Of a DNA stretch of 16,641 bases, positions 7,051 to 13,331 are shown piece by piece. A program made the translations under genes and the position numbers. Source of the DNA: Methanosarcina sp. UBA293 (GTDB lineage: Archaea; Halobacteriota; Methanosarcinia; Methanosarcinales; Methanosarcinaceae); contig DALS01000016.1 of NCBI GenBank assembly GCA_002499445.1, forward strand, positions 117,238 to 133,878, written 5' to 3'. Every line of letters starts with the position of its first letter. Position 1 is the stretch's first letter. The notes beneath the pieces were generated by a model. That model was not told the DNA's origin and ran no database searches. It worked only from the letters and a program-made list of their open reading frames with translations.

Positions 7051-7242
7051 TGGTAACGATCAGGAAAATTAGTGAGCTGTAAGCGGGACTACATAGTTTA
7101 GCTATTCTAAAACGTAACCACTTTAAGCCATTGATTTTTTTCTCAACTAGTATGAATAAAGAAGAACTGTTGTTCCCAAAACTCTACATCATCCTGAGAA
7201 ATACCTATCACTTTAAAAAAATATCTTCTTCTTTAAATATAT

Positions 7243-7342
7243 TATGTCCGAAGTCTCTAACTATCATGAAAAAAGATCTCGAATTATTATCATTCTTTTT
7301 ATAATATTTACTAATAGTGAATTGTTAGAGACTTTGGACATA
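7243..7342. mobile_element. 100-bp MITE-like element, 19-bp TIRs, 8-bp AT-rich target duplication
   Basis: TATGTCCGAAGTCTCTAAC at 7243-7261 matches the reverse complement of GTTAGAGACTTTGGACATA at 7324-7342 with one mismatch. AAATATAT flanks it exactly on both sides (7235-7242 and 7343-7350). Inside there are only 62 bp of AT-rich DNA with no gene. The structure fits a miniature inverted-repeat element with an 8-bp duplication; because the duplicated sequence is low in complexity, that half of the evidence is weaker than for the element at 4044. The right flank also supplies a TATA-like stretch for the gene at 7522. Before it, at 7152, a short ORF (MNKEELLFPKLYIILRN...) without an SD runs about 50 codons into the element and is probably chance or a relic. 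Confidence 0.7.
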
Positions 7343-7387
7343 AAATATATGAATGTGTGAAAAAAATAATAATTTAGGGAGTTTATT

Positions 7388-7513
7388 GGGGAGTTCAACC
7401 GGATGTGAAGAAGACGGTTGAACTCCAACCCCTAAAAGAGGTTAAATCTGCATAGTTTTAAAATTACTTAATACTTGCGGATTTAACCTCTCAATAGAAA
7501 AATTTAGAGAGGT
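7388..7513 (+). promoter_or_regulatory. Two-hairpin leader with competing SD-sequestering pairing
   Basis: Hairpin 1 is GGAGTTCAACCG (7390-7401) with CGGTTGAACTCC (7415-7426), a perfect 12-bp stem. Hairpin 2 is AGAGGTTAAATC (7437-7448) with GATTTAACCTCT (7480-7491), extendable to 16 pairs with one G-U. The right arm of hairpin 2 contains ACCTCTC (7486-7492), which is also perfectly complementary to the SD GAGAGGT (7507-7513) of the next gene. The two pairings exclude each other: hairpin 2 formed leaves the SD free, hairpin 2 open lets the SD be masked. This is the architecture of a translational riboswitch, RNA thermometer or protein-controlled leader. Any ligand is unknown, and I recognise no known aptamer. 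Confidence 0.6.
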
Positions 7514-7521
7514 AAGATGAA

Positions 7522-7938
7522 ATGAACATAAAATCTAGTTTAATGGTAGCACTCATAGCAAGTATCATGCTTGTGGGTGTTGCAGCAGCCGAATATCCTG
7601 ATGCAGGAGATACGTGGAGTACAGCAAAATCTTTCAGTTATAGTGGTCAGTACACCTATGTTGATGGAACATTAACTGCGAGTCCAGCAGACGGAAAAGA
7701 TTGCTGGTATAGTAACAGTTATGCTGTTAATGATTGGCTTGAATTGTATCTTGATAGCACTTCAGTAAACAAAGGTGTGAAAGCTGAGATGTTCGATAAC
7801 GATGGAGATCTCATGCAGCGTGTACAGAAGGGTAATAATGCAGTGCTTGATTATACTCTAGATAGATCCCCTGTCCATGTTGATGTTACCGGTTTTCCGG
7901 GTGATGGAGATTATACTTTTACCGTATACAAGAGGTAA
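7522..7938 (+). CDS. Small secreted PPC-like domain protein
   Basis: The 138-aa product starts with a signal peptide, MNIKSSLMVALIASIMLVGV, likely cut after VAAA. The mature part of about 114 aa is strand-rich and looks like a single bacterial/archaeal pre-peptidase C-terminal (PPC) domain: DAGDTWSTAKSF, NDWLELYLD, AEMFDNDGDLM, and a final GDGDYTFTVYKR. PPC domains are usually appended to secreted enzymes and help folding or surface targeting; a free-standing one could be a small surface protein or export substrate. The SD GAGAGGT is spaced 8 nt from ATG 7522, and the leader can fold to hide it. A hairpin with T-run follows the stop (7950-7986), so expression may be partly separate from the downstream genes. 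PPC assignment is by pattern, not search. Confidence 0.75.
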   Translation: MNIKSSLMVALIASIMLVGVAAAEYPDAGDTWSTAKSFSYSGQYTYVDGTLTASPADGKDCWYSNSYAVNDWLELYLDSTSVNKGVKAEMFDNDGDLMQRVQKGNNAVLDYTLDRSPVHVDVTGFPGDGDYTFTVYKR

Positions 7939-7949
7939 ATGAAATCTCC

Positions 7950-7986
7950 CATTCTGGTAAAATTCCAGAATGAATTATTTTTTTTA
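7950..7986 (+). terminator. Hairpin plus T-run between the PPC-like gene and the beta-propeller gene
   Basis: CATTCTGG (7950-7957) pairs with CCAGAATG (7965-7972) around a 7-nt loop, followed by AATTATTTTTTTTAA. Stem plus uninterrupted T-run is a good intrinsic-type terminator or attenuator. It begins 12 bases after the upstream stop codon and argues that the reading frame open from 7939 is not translated from its first ATG. Confidence 0.65.
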
Positions 7987-8025
7987 ATCTGGAGATTAAC
8001 TTCTGAGTTTAGGATGGGATTAAAA

Positions 8026-9705
8026 ATGCTAAAAAATATATTTATAATAGTTGTATTATTGTTTGCTATAAATATATCATACGCAACTCCCGTATCAGAA
8101 TGCCTGAGTCTTAATGTCACTCCTTTCGATAAAATAATCTTAGGGGACACTGGATTTGTAACAGTTTCGACCGAATACAGTCCGAATGGGGAGTATTTAC
8201 TGATAACCTGTTCCAAATCGACCTCTATTTCGAATAACATTTATAAACACTATCTTTTAGACGTTGATTCCCATACTTTTGGAGAAATAAATTACGGAAT
8301 TAAAGAATTTAGTAGCTATTCCATGCCTGGAGCAAAATGGGCTCCATCTGGAGACAGGATCTATTTCCGAGTCTCAAGAAATGCTGGTCCATCAGACTAT
8401 GGTAATTGTTTTGTCGTTTGTAATCCAGATGGTACTAATTTAAGGGGGATAGGAACCAACTATACGGACCTTTCAAGTATAATAAATAATCTTGGGAGTA
8501 TTGGTTCTCAGAATAATCTTAAATGGAGTCCAGATTCTACTAAAATTGTATTTGATTGGGAAAAACCCGGAGATATTTCTTTTGGAGTATATCTTACAGA
8601 TGAAAATGGGATAAATGTTCATAAACTTCAATCAGAAGCTTCACAACCTATATGGAAGGATTCTAATAGAATTTTTTTTATCACTGATGAAGGAAATGTG
8701 GTGCTTGTCGACAATAGTAACGACTTAATTCGAACTTTTCAGCCTGAAAACAAAAATGAAAGATATGTACGTTTTTCCCTCAGTCCTGATAGAGAAAAAA
8801 TAACATTAACTTCAACAGCAGGGAATGGTCTATTCCAGACCTACATTTCCAACGCCGACAACACAAACTTAAAAAAATATATCTCTAATATTGATGGTTC
8901 GCTCTTAACAGAATCTGTAGGTGGTAGATGGAAACAAAATAGCTCAGTTCTATTAGTGGATCACAATGGGTGCCTATATATCATAGAAGATGGTGAAAAT
9001 AATAGGCGCCTTTTGTATGAAGGTAATGCTACCAAGCCCCGGTGGTTCCCCGACGGTAAGAGAATATTATTCATTGAAAATAAAAATAAACTATATTCAA
9101 TCGATGTTAATGGAACCAACCTAACCTTTATTACTAATTTCGGACTGACCACTTCTTATTTCTGGAGTCTTTCCGGAGATCCACAATTTTCGATTAGTCC
9201 ATCTGGAAATATCATAGTTTTTACATCAGCCCTTAACCCAGTTACCGGAAAAATTGTTGAAAGTGAACCTGACTCTATAAATCTAAAAAATATTGCTGCT
9301 CCTTTATTTATTATTAATTCTGATGGTTCCAACCTTACTCAAGTAACACCTACAATAAAGGGCAAATATGATACATTTGAAAAGTGGAACCCAGATGAAA
9401 AGCAATTTACTATTGGATCTGTACTTTTTTCTAAAAATAGCGGCTGGAATTATGAAAGTAGCTCTTTGGTCGAACTAGATGCTTGGAATTCTTCATTCTG
9501 GAAGAATATGTCTATATATGAAATTATCAATAGTGAAGTTCCTGCTACTGTTGATAAAGTCCAAATTGATGAATCCAGCTCTACAAACACATCACAGGTT
9601 GTTAAGCATGAAGAAGCAAGCAAGCAATCTCCTTCGTTTATGTTTTTACAATTTTTTACCTGTATAATGGGAATTTGGTTGCTACATAAAAACCGGGAGC
9701 AGTGA
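8026..9705 (+). CDS. Membrane-anchored extracytoplasmic beta-propeller (TolB/PD40-like)
   Basis: The protein has a signal peptide (MLKNIFIIVVLLFAINISYA), a large outside domain built from TolB/WD40-like PD40 repeats, and a C-terminal hydrophobic anchor (SPSFMFLQFFTCIMGIWLL) before the end. Repeat signatures are visible as YSPNGEYLLIT, WAPSGDRIYF, WSPDSTKIVFDW, LSPDREKITLTS, WFPDGKRILFIE and ISPSGNIIVFTS, alternating with IINSDGSNLTQVTP-type strands; six or seven blades are likely. Such propellers act as binding scaffolds; no catalytic motif is seen. The frame is open back to ATG 7939, abutting the previous stop, but that stretch contains a hairpin with T-run. AGGATGGG (8011-8018) sits 7 nt before ATG 8026, so I prefer that start (8014 is also possible). 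The permease gene follows after 4 bp, which implies a shared operon. Codons are richer in A/T than in metG. Confidence 0.82.
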   Translation: MLKNIFIIVVLLFAINISYATPVSECLSLNVTPFDKIILGDTGFVTVSTEYSPNGEYLLITCSKSTSISNNIYKHYLLDVDSHTFGEINYGIKEFSSYSMPGAKWAPSGDRIYFRVSRNAGPSDYGNCFVVCNPDGTNLRGIGTNYTDLSSIINNLGSIGSQNNLKWSPDSTKIVFDWEKPGDISFGVYLTDENGINVHKLQSEASQPIWKDSNRIFFITDEGNVVLVDNSNDLIRTFQPENKNERYVRFSLSPDREKITLTSTAGNGLFQTYISNADNTNLKKYISNIDGSLLTESVGGRWKQNSSVLLVDHNGCLYIIEDGENNRRLLYEGNATKPRWFPDGKRILFIENKNKLYSIDVNGTNLTFITNFGLTTSYFWSLSGDPQFSISPSGNIIVFTSALNPVTGKIVESEPDSINLKNIAAPLFIINSDGSNLTQVTPTIKGKYDTFEKWNPDEKQFTIGSVLFSKNSGWNYESSSLVELDAWNSSFWKNMSIYEIINSEVPATVDKVQIDESSSTNTSQVVKHEEASKQSPSFMFLQFFTCIMGIWLLHKNREQ

Positions 9706-9709
9706 TATT

Positions 9710-10570
9710 GTGAACAAAGATAGCGTTTTAACACTGGCACAAAAAGAATTTTCGGACAAACTGTATGAACCGAGTTTTATTGTGTTGCTGGTTATCTTTA
9801 CAGGCACTGTACTCATATATTTGCAGAATCGTGGAGGTGGAGATAATTTTGGTGAAGTTGTCCAAGTGATCGCGGTATTTTTCCCATTGATAGGAATCGC
9901 TCTCGGGTATGATGGGATAATTAAAGAAAAAAATAATAAAAGCCTGAATGTTTTATTGACAAATCCGGTTTTCAGGGATAATATTATTACAAGCAAATTT
10001 CTGGGAATTTCAATGACTCTTGCTCTTGTTGTGTTTTTATCCCTAATAATTATTGCAGCTTCTGATTTCCTTATTTCCGGAAAAATTGCTGAACTTGATT
10101 CACTCTTGCGTCTGTTAATTTTCGGGATATTTACTTTCCTTTATTTATTAACTTTTGCAGCATTCGGGCTGTTTAGTTCAGTCTGGTGTAAAACTGAAAT
10201 TGAGTCCCTTACCTTTGGAGTTCTGGTATGGATCAATATGTGCTTTGCCTTCGGGCCTACTATCATAATGCTGGCATCTATTGTATCAGGTCAAACACTG
10301 TTTGATATGACGGAAAATTTTGCTTCGACAGCTTCCTTATTTCAAAATATCTCGCCTTTGCATCATTTTGCAGAGATAACAATTGGAGCTCAAGACTTAA
10401 GTTATTATGGAGGATTTGGTATTCAGAAAGATGTGCATGGATTTCTGGACACTCATTATTCACTACCTTACCTGCTTAGATATTACTGGCAAAATATAAT
10501 AATCCTATTAATTCTCCCGCTTCTGTTTCTGGCAGCCTCGTATATTTCATTTTTGAGAGATGATATTTAA
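9710..10570 (+). CDS. ABC-2 (NosY-like) permease 1
   Basis: This is the membrane subunit of an ABC exporter. The 286-aa chain has about six hydrophobic helices (roughly 22-38, 50-66, 98-122, 133-156, 166-193, 261-281). It opens with LAQKEFSDKLYEPSF, the short N-terminal amphipathic elbow of NosY-type permeases. The cytoplasmic loop IIKEKNNKSLNVLLTNPVFRDNII (70-93, quoted in part) is the family's characteristic segment, expected to contact the ATPase. A soluble outside loop of about 65 residues lies before the last helix. Translation starts at GTG 9710, 4 bp after the propeller stop, with GGGAG upstream. A paralogous permease follows after 12 bp, so the two could form a heterodimer. No ATPase gene adjoins; the one at 4437-5453 is the nearest candidate. 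Confidence 0.88.
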   Translation: MNKDSVLTLAQKEFSDKLYEPSFIVLLVIFTGTVLIYLQNRGGGDNFGEVVQVIAVFFPLIGIALGYDGIIKEKNNKSLNVLLTNPVFRDNIITSKFLGISMTLALVVFLSLIIIAASDFLISGKIAELDSLLRLLIFGIFTFLYLLTFAAFGLFSSVWCKTEIESLTFGVLVWINMCFAFGPTIIMLASIVSGQTLFDMTENFASTASLFQNISPLHHFAEITIGAQDLSYYGGFGIQKDVHGFLDTHYSLPYLLRYYWQNIIILLILPLLFLAASYISFLRDDI

Positions 10571-10582
10571 GGAGGAAATTCT

Positions 10583-11467
10583 GTGGAAAATTTCTCAAAT
10601 GTCAAAGTCATAGCCCAAAAAGAGTTTACTGACCATCTAAAAAGTCCGGTATTCCTTTCTTTTACAGCGACTTTTACGCTTGTTGTCCTTGCGTGGTCGT
10701 ATGTACAGGGGACAGAAGTTGAATATACTTTGAATGTTCTTGGTAGTCCCGATATAATGAGAGGATTCAAAGGGGTAGCAGAGGTTGTCGGCTGTTTTGC
10801 ACCCATTATAGGTATTGTACTGGGTTTTGATGCGATTGTCAAAGAGATAAGATCCAGTTCTATGAATGTTTTATTGACACATCCTGTATTTAGGGACAAT
10901 ATAATTCTGGGTAAAATCCTGGGATCAGGCTCATGTATTTTGCTGGTTCTCTTCTTTTCCATCAATCTGGCAACCGGAGTCATGCTCATGGCTTCTGGTC
11001 TCCCTGTTACGATGCAGCAAATCATAAGGATCGAAATGTTTGTATTTCTGACTTTTTTTTATGCTTTAATTTTCCTTGCAATCTCTATAATGATTTCGAC
11101 AATAGCAAAAAAATCAAATAATTCTTTTCTATTCAACCTTATTTTTTGGCTTGTCATAACAGTATTACTTGCCAAGTTAATCTTTACTGTAAGTTACGCT
11201 TTTTCGGAAGATCTCAATATAGCGAATAGCCAGACTCAGACCATCAAAAACTTCTTACCTGATTATCATTTTTCTGCGACTGCCGTAGGAATAAAGGATA
11301 TTAATACAGGACTTACTTCTGGAATAGGAGGGATATTTGATACCCGCTACACACTTGGAGCCTGGATAGGGGAATTCTGGCCTAATTTGGCGTATCTTTT
11401 TGTGCTGCCAATTATCCTGCTCATAGGCTCCATACTCGCATTTTTGAAAAAGGACATAACATATTGA
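10583..11467 (+). CDS. ABC-2 (NosY-like) permease 2, paralogue of permease 1
   Basis: The 294-aa chain repeats the plan of its upstream neighbour: IAQKEFTDHLKSPVF at the N-terminus, the coupling loop VKEIRSSSMNVLLTHPVFRD (86-105), and six predicted helices (about 24-40, 66-82, 112-138, 150-173, 182-205, 268-287). The loop DNA is nearly the same in both genes, with TGAATGTTTTATTGACA shared exactly, which supports tandem duplication. Outside the helices it has its own loop from about 206 to 265. It starts at GTG 10583 behind a strong AAGGAGGA (10569-10576). With permease 1 it would form the channel of one exporter. It is the last intact gene of the series; another GGAGGT (11484-11489) with no gene behind it follows. 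Confidence 0.88.
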   Translation: MENFSNVKVIAQKEFTDHLKSPVFLSFTATFTLVVLAWSYVQGTEVEYTLNVLGSPDIMRGFKGVAEVVGCFAPIIGIVLGFDAIVKEIRSSSMNVLLTHPVFRDNIILGKILGSGSCILLVLFFSINLATGVMLMASGLPVTMQQIIRIEMFVFLTFFYALIFLAISIMISTIAKKSNNSFLFNLIFWLVITVLLAKLIFTVSYAFSEDLNIANSQTQTIKNFLPDYHFSATAVGIKDINTGLTSGIGGIFDTRYTLGAWIGEFWPNLAYLFVLPIILLIGSILAFLKKDITY

Positions 11468-11531
11468 AAGTAAATGTTGTAACGGAGGTAGTTTTTTATA
11501 ATCAGTATTTTTAAATTGGATCTGGGTTAAT

Positions 11532-12299
11532 TTACTTATATTTATCTATCAAATAATTATATGATGGATTTATCTCATAAATCACATTCCTTCCTATTTT
11601 TGTTCCCTTTACGAATCCTATCTCTTTAAGGTATCTCATATGCCAGCTAATCGTAGCTCTTGAAACTCCAATTTCCAATGCAAGAGCTATATTTGTATTA
11701 CACTTTTTATTTCGTATTTCTGAGATTATTCTTTTATTCGTTACGTTTTTAAGGACAGAAATAACTTTTTTCTCGACCTCATCACAAGCTAAATTACTTA
11801 CCAAATATCTTATTTTTCTGTCATCATTACAGGCTTCGATTTTGTTTTGAACTTCAAGAGCTTTTATATGATATTTGACTGTTCCCCTATTCAAACCTAT
11901 ATTATTTACAATCTCACTAATATGTGCTCCAGGATTGGTTTCTATATAACTGTAGATGAGATTTCGGTTAGGGTTATCAAGTAAATTTGTGTGTTCTGTA
12001 ATCTTAAATCCGAGTATTGTGAAAATCAGCTTTGTATGATACAGAAGTATATCTATTACCGACAACAACTGCATTACGGCCAACCAGAGCAGAAAATGCC
12101 AGTATGGTTCTATAGTATCCTCTACTATTTGCACATTTTCTCCGGTTACGGAAATCCCAAATTCATCACCATGAGCCGGGGTTACAATATATTCCATAGC
12201 TCCGGCTGTTAATATTAAAAATAAAGAGAAAAAGCACAGGAGATAGATTCTCCTGTAATTAATGCAGTGCGACATTAAACGTGTAGTCTTCGGTTCCAC
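11532..12299 (-). CDS. Membrane-tethered tandem winged-helix transcriptional regulator
   Basis: The N-terminal third is membrane-bound: helix 1 at about 18-37, an outside loop of about 28 residues, and a second hydrophobic stretch at about 66-96. The rest is cytoplasmic and holds two winged-helix DNA-binding domains. The first covers about 113-166 (HISEIVNNIGLNRGTVKYHI, then a wing IRYLV) and the second about 175-246 (ALALEIGVSRATISWHMRYL, wing GRNVIYEI). This double-HTH plan fits methanogen regulators of the ArsR/MarR-like COG3398 type. It could sense an outside signal and bind a nearby promoter. The frame opens at GTG 12299 inside the upstream PPC-like gene, with GGGGA before it, a 41-bp overlap; ATG 12275 is an alternative with a 17-bp overlap. 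Either way it is co-transcribed with that gene. Confidence 0.85.
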   Translation of the reverse strand: MEPKTTRLMSHCINYRRIYLLCFFSLFLILTAGAMEYIVTPAHGDEFGISVTGENVQIVEDTIEPYWHFLLWLAVMQLLSVIDILLYHTKLIFTILGFKITEHTNLLDNPNRNLIYSYIETNPGAHISEIVNNIGLNRGTVKYHIKALEVQNKIEACNDDRKIRYLVSNLACDEVEKKVISVLKNVTNKRIISEIRNKKCNTNIALALEIGVSRATISWHMRYLKEIGFVKGTKIGRNVIYEINPSYNYLIDKYK

Positions 12300-12759
12300 T
12301 GATCGATTCCCCGTAGACCTTGAACTTCCAGGTTCCCTGTTCCATGTATCCCTGAGAAGGGTTTATATTGAGGCGTATCCTGCCATTTACACTTCCGTCA
12401 GAATTATCACGATAAGTTCCAAGGTTGCTTCCTGAAGGAGTATAAATGCTAAGGGTAAGGGCATCACTTGTGTCTCCCCAGTTCAAATCCACTTCAAGAT
12501 AATTTACTCCTGAGCCTACGTTTACATTGTGAATTATGGTCTGCCCCTGGCTTATATACTGGGTTGACCATAGAGAAAAAATAGAATTCTCTGAATCAGG
12601 AGAATTTTCTGTCCAGGGGCTAACAATGTAATCTTTTTCGGCAGAAGCCGGAGTCTCTTCAGTAACGGAGTTTATCGCGTATTCTTCTTCGGCTGAAACT
12701 GCAGGAATAGTCAGTAGACATGCAAGTATACATAAAATAAATATTTTCCATTTATTCAT
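12259..12759 (-). CDS. Secreted PPC-like domain protein, co-transcribed with the regulator
   Basis: From ATG 12759 the protein has 166 aa: a signal peptide (MNKWKIFILCILACLLTIPA, cut after VSA), an acidic Ser/Thr/Pro-rich linker, and a C-terminal beta-sandwich of about 100 aa resembling a PPC domain. Landmarks are NVGSGVNYLEVDLNWG, ALTLSIYTPSG, QGTWKFKVYGESISG and a terminal EDYTFNVALH. The linker contains an imperfect 17-residue duplication (SAEEEYAINSVTEETPA / SAEKDYIVSPWTENSPD). The start is set by GGTGA four bases before ATG 12759; the longer frame to 12795 lacks an SD. It overlaps the membrane regulator gene, so it may be a sensor partner or a target of it. It resembles in fold, not in sequence detail, the product at 7522. 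Confidence 0.75.
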   Translation of the reverse strand: MNKWKIFILCILACLLTIPAVSAEEEYAINSVTEETPASAEKDYIVSPWTENSPDSENSIFSLWSTQYISQGQTIIHNVNVGSGVNYLEVDLNWGDTSDALTLSIYTPSGSNLGTYRDNSDGSVNGRIRLNINPSQGYMEQGTWKFKVYGESISGTEDYTFNVALH

Positions 12760-12764
12760 ACTGT

Positions 12765-12776
12765 CACCCATGGGTG
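12765..12776. promoter_or_regulatory. 12-bp palindrome CACCCATGGGTG covering the SD
   Basis: CACCCATGGGTG is a perfect palindrome whose minus-strand GGGTG half is the SD of the PPC-like gene starting at 12759. It could be a protein-binding operator within the leader or a small structure that hides the SD. A TATA-like TTATTTAA lies near 12815-12823. Confidence 0.4.
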
Positions 12777-12950
12777 GTAAGAAACCAGAACACATATAGC
12801 TTCTGTGTAAACTCTTAAATAATCAGTATTACAATTGCCGTAAAAGTTGCTACGGTTCTAGGAACTTATTTGAAAAACGGCATAATGATCCCCTTTATCG
12901 AGGATAATTATTCAAAAAAGTAGAGATTATGAGGATGTTTTTTGTCCGAA

Positions 12951-13036
12951 GCATCAGGAGAGAATAGTAAATTTTTTATATAGCTTCTAAAAACATTTAA
13001 AGAAGCTACTTTTCGGCTCCTATTCTTCTGATTTGC
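12951..13036. other. Nested stem-loop region beside the gene relic
   Basis: An outer imperfect inverted repeat joins GCATCAGGAGAGAATAG (12951-12967) with CTATTCTTCTGATTTGC (13020-13036). Inside it TAGCTTCT (12981-12988) pairs perfectly with AGAAGCTA (13001-13008). No clean target duplication is seen. It ends one base before the stop of the relic at 13038 and may be that gene's old terminator or a worn miniature element. The rest of the spacer from 12796 shows no gene. Confidence 0.45.
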
Positions 13037-13037
13037 A

Positions 13038-13175
13038 CTAATAAACTTCCATGGTCTTCATGATGGAAAGGGCTTTTGCAGGAAACATGTCTCCCATGTT
13101 CTTGACCATCTTATACATTTTCTCATAATCTTCCCCTTTGTGCTTGACCTTCAGGTTCCCTTTTATCTGATAGTA
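13038..13175 (-). pseudogene. Relic of a gene 3' end (copy B)
   Basis: A 45-codon open stretch reads IKGNLKVKHKGEDYEKMYK, MVKNMGDMFPAKALS and ends in KTMEVY plus TAG. It parallels the relic at 3052-3174 but continues eight to nine codons further. As there, an in-frame TAA precedes it and no start is present. The resemblance to an SCP2-domain tail is weak. Its protein-like conservation suggests descent from a real gene. Confidence 0.5.
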
Positions 13176-13289
13176 TTAGATTTTCGACTGCATATAATTC
13201 TGATCAAATAACAGCAACCATAGTTGCTTCTTTCCCTCCTTCAGCAGGTACATTTATTTCTTCTTCGGACATGTTTTTGTGAAATTAAA
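13067..13289 (-). repeat. Copy B of the ~222-bp duplicated segment
   Basis: It matches 3066-3287 in the same orientation at about 91% by eye. It includes the last 25 codons of a lipoprotein paralogue (13204-13281) and the shared spacer and relic. Homology stops at 13289, where unrelated DNA leading to the DUF3160 terminator begins. Confidence 0.85.
13204..13281 (-). pseudogene. 3' remnant of a LolA-like lipoprotein gene
   Basis: The minus strand encodes HKNMSEEEINVPAEGGKEAT then MVAVI and TGA, against HKNMSEGGIKVPAQGGKEAT and MVAVI in the intact gene ending at 3203. Only the last 25 codons remain; upstream the sequence is unrelated. It is a truncated paralogue, still in frame, with four amino-acid changes. 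Confidence 0.8.
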
Positions 13290-13300
13290 AAAATGGGTGA

Positions 13301-13331
13301 AAAAGATAAGCTATCCAGGATAGCATCTTTT
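13301..13331 (-). terminator. Strong hairpin terminator at the DUF3160 gene stop
   Basis: Reading the minus strand, AAAAGAT and GCTATCC pair with GGATAGC and ATCTTTT around a single-base loop centre, with a TT bulge, giving 14 pairs. It begins within the TAA stop codon (13330-13332) and is followed by T-rich DNA, including a run of seven T. It is a convincing 3' end signal for the DUF3160 transcript. Confidence 0.7.

Noticed and set aside
7152..7304. Short + strand ORF MNKEELLFPKLYIILRN... of about 50 codons
   Set aside because: No SD, it runs into the 100-bp inverted-repeat element and has no recognisable domain; kept only as a note.
10567..11025. 152-codon minus-strand frame opposite permease 2
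   Set aside because: Antisense shadow of a hydrophobic gene; no SD or signature.
12942..12958. Possible match of TTGTCCGAAG to the inverted-repeat end TATGTCCGAAG of the 7243 element
   Set aside because: Only about nine bases agree and the partner end is absent, so it is probably chance.
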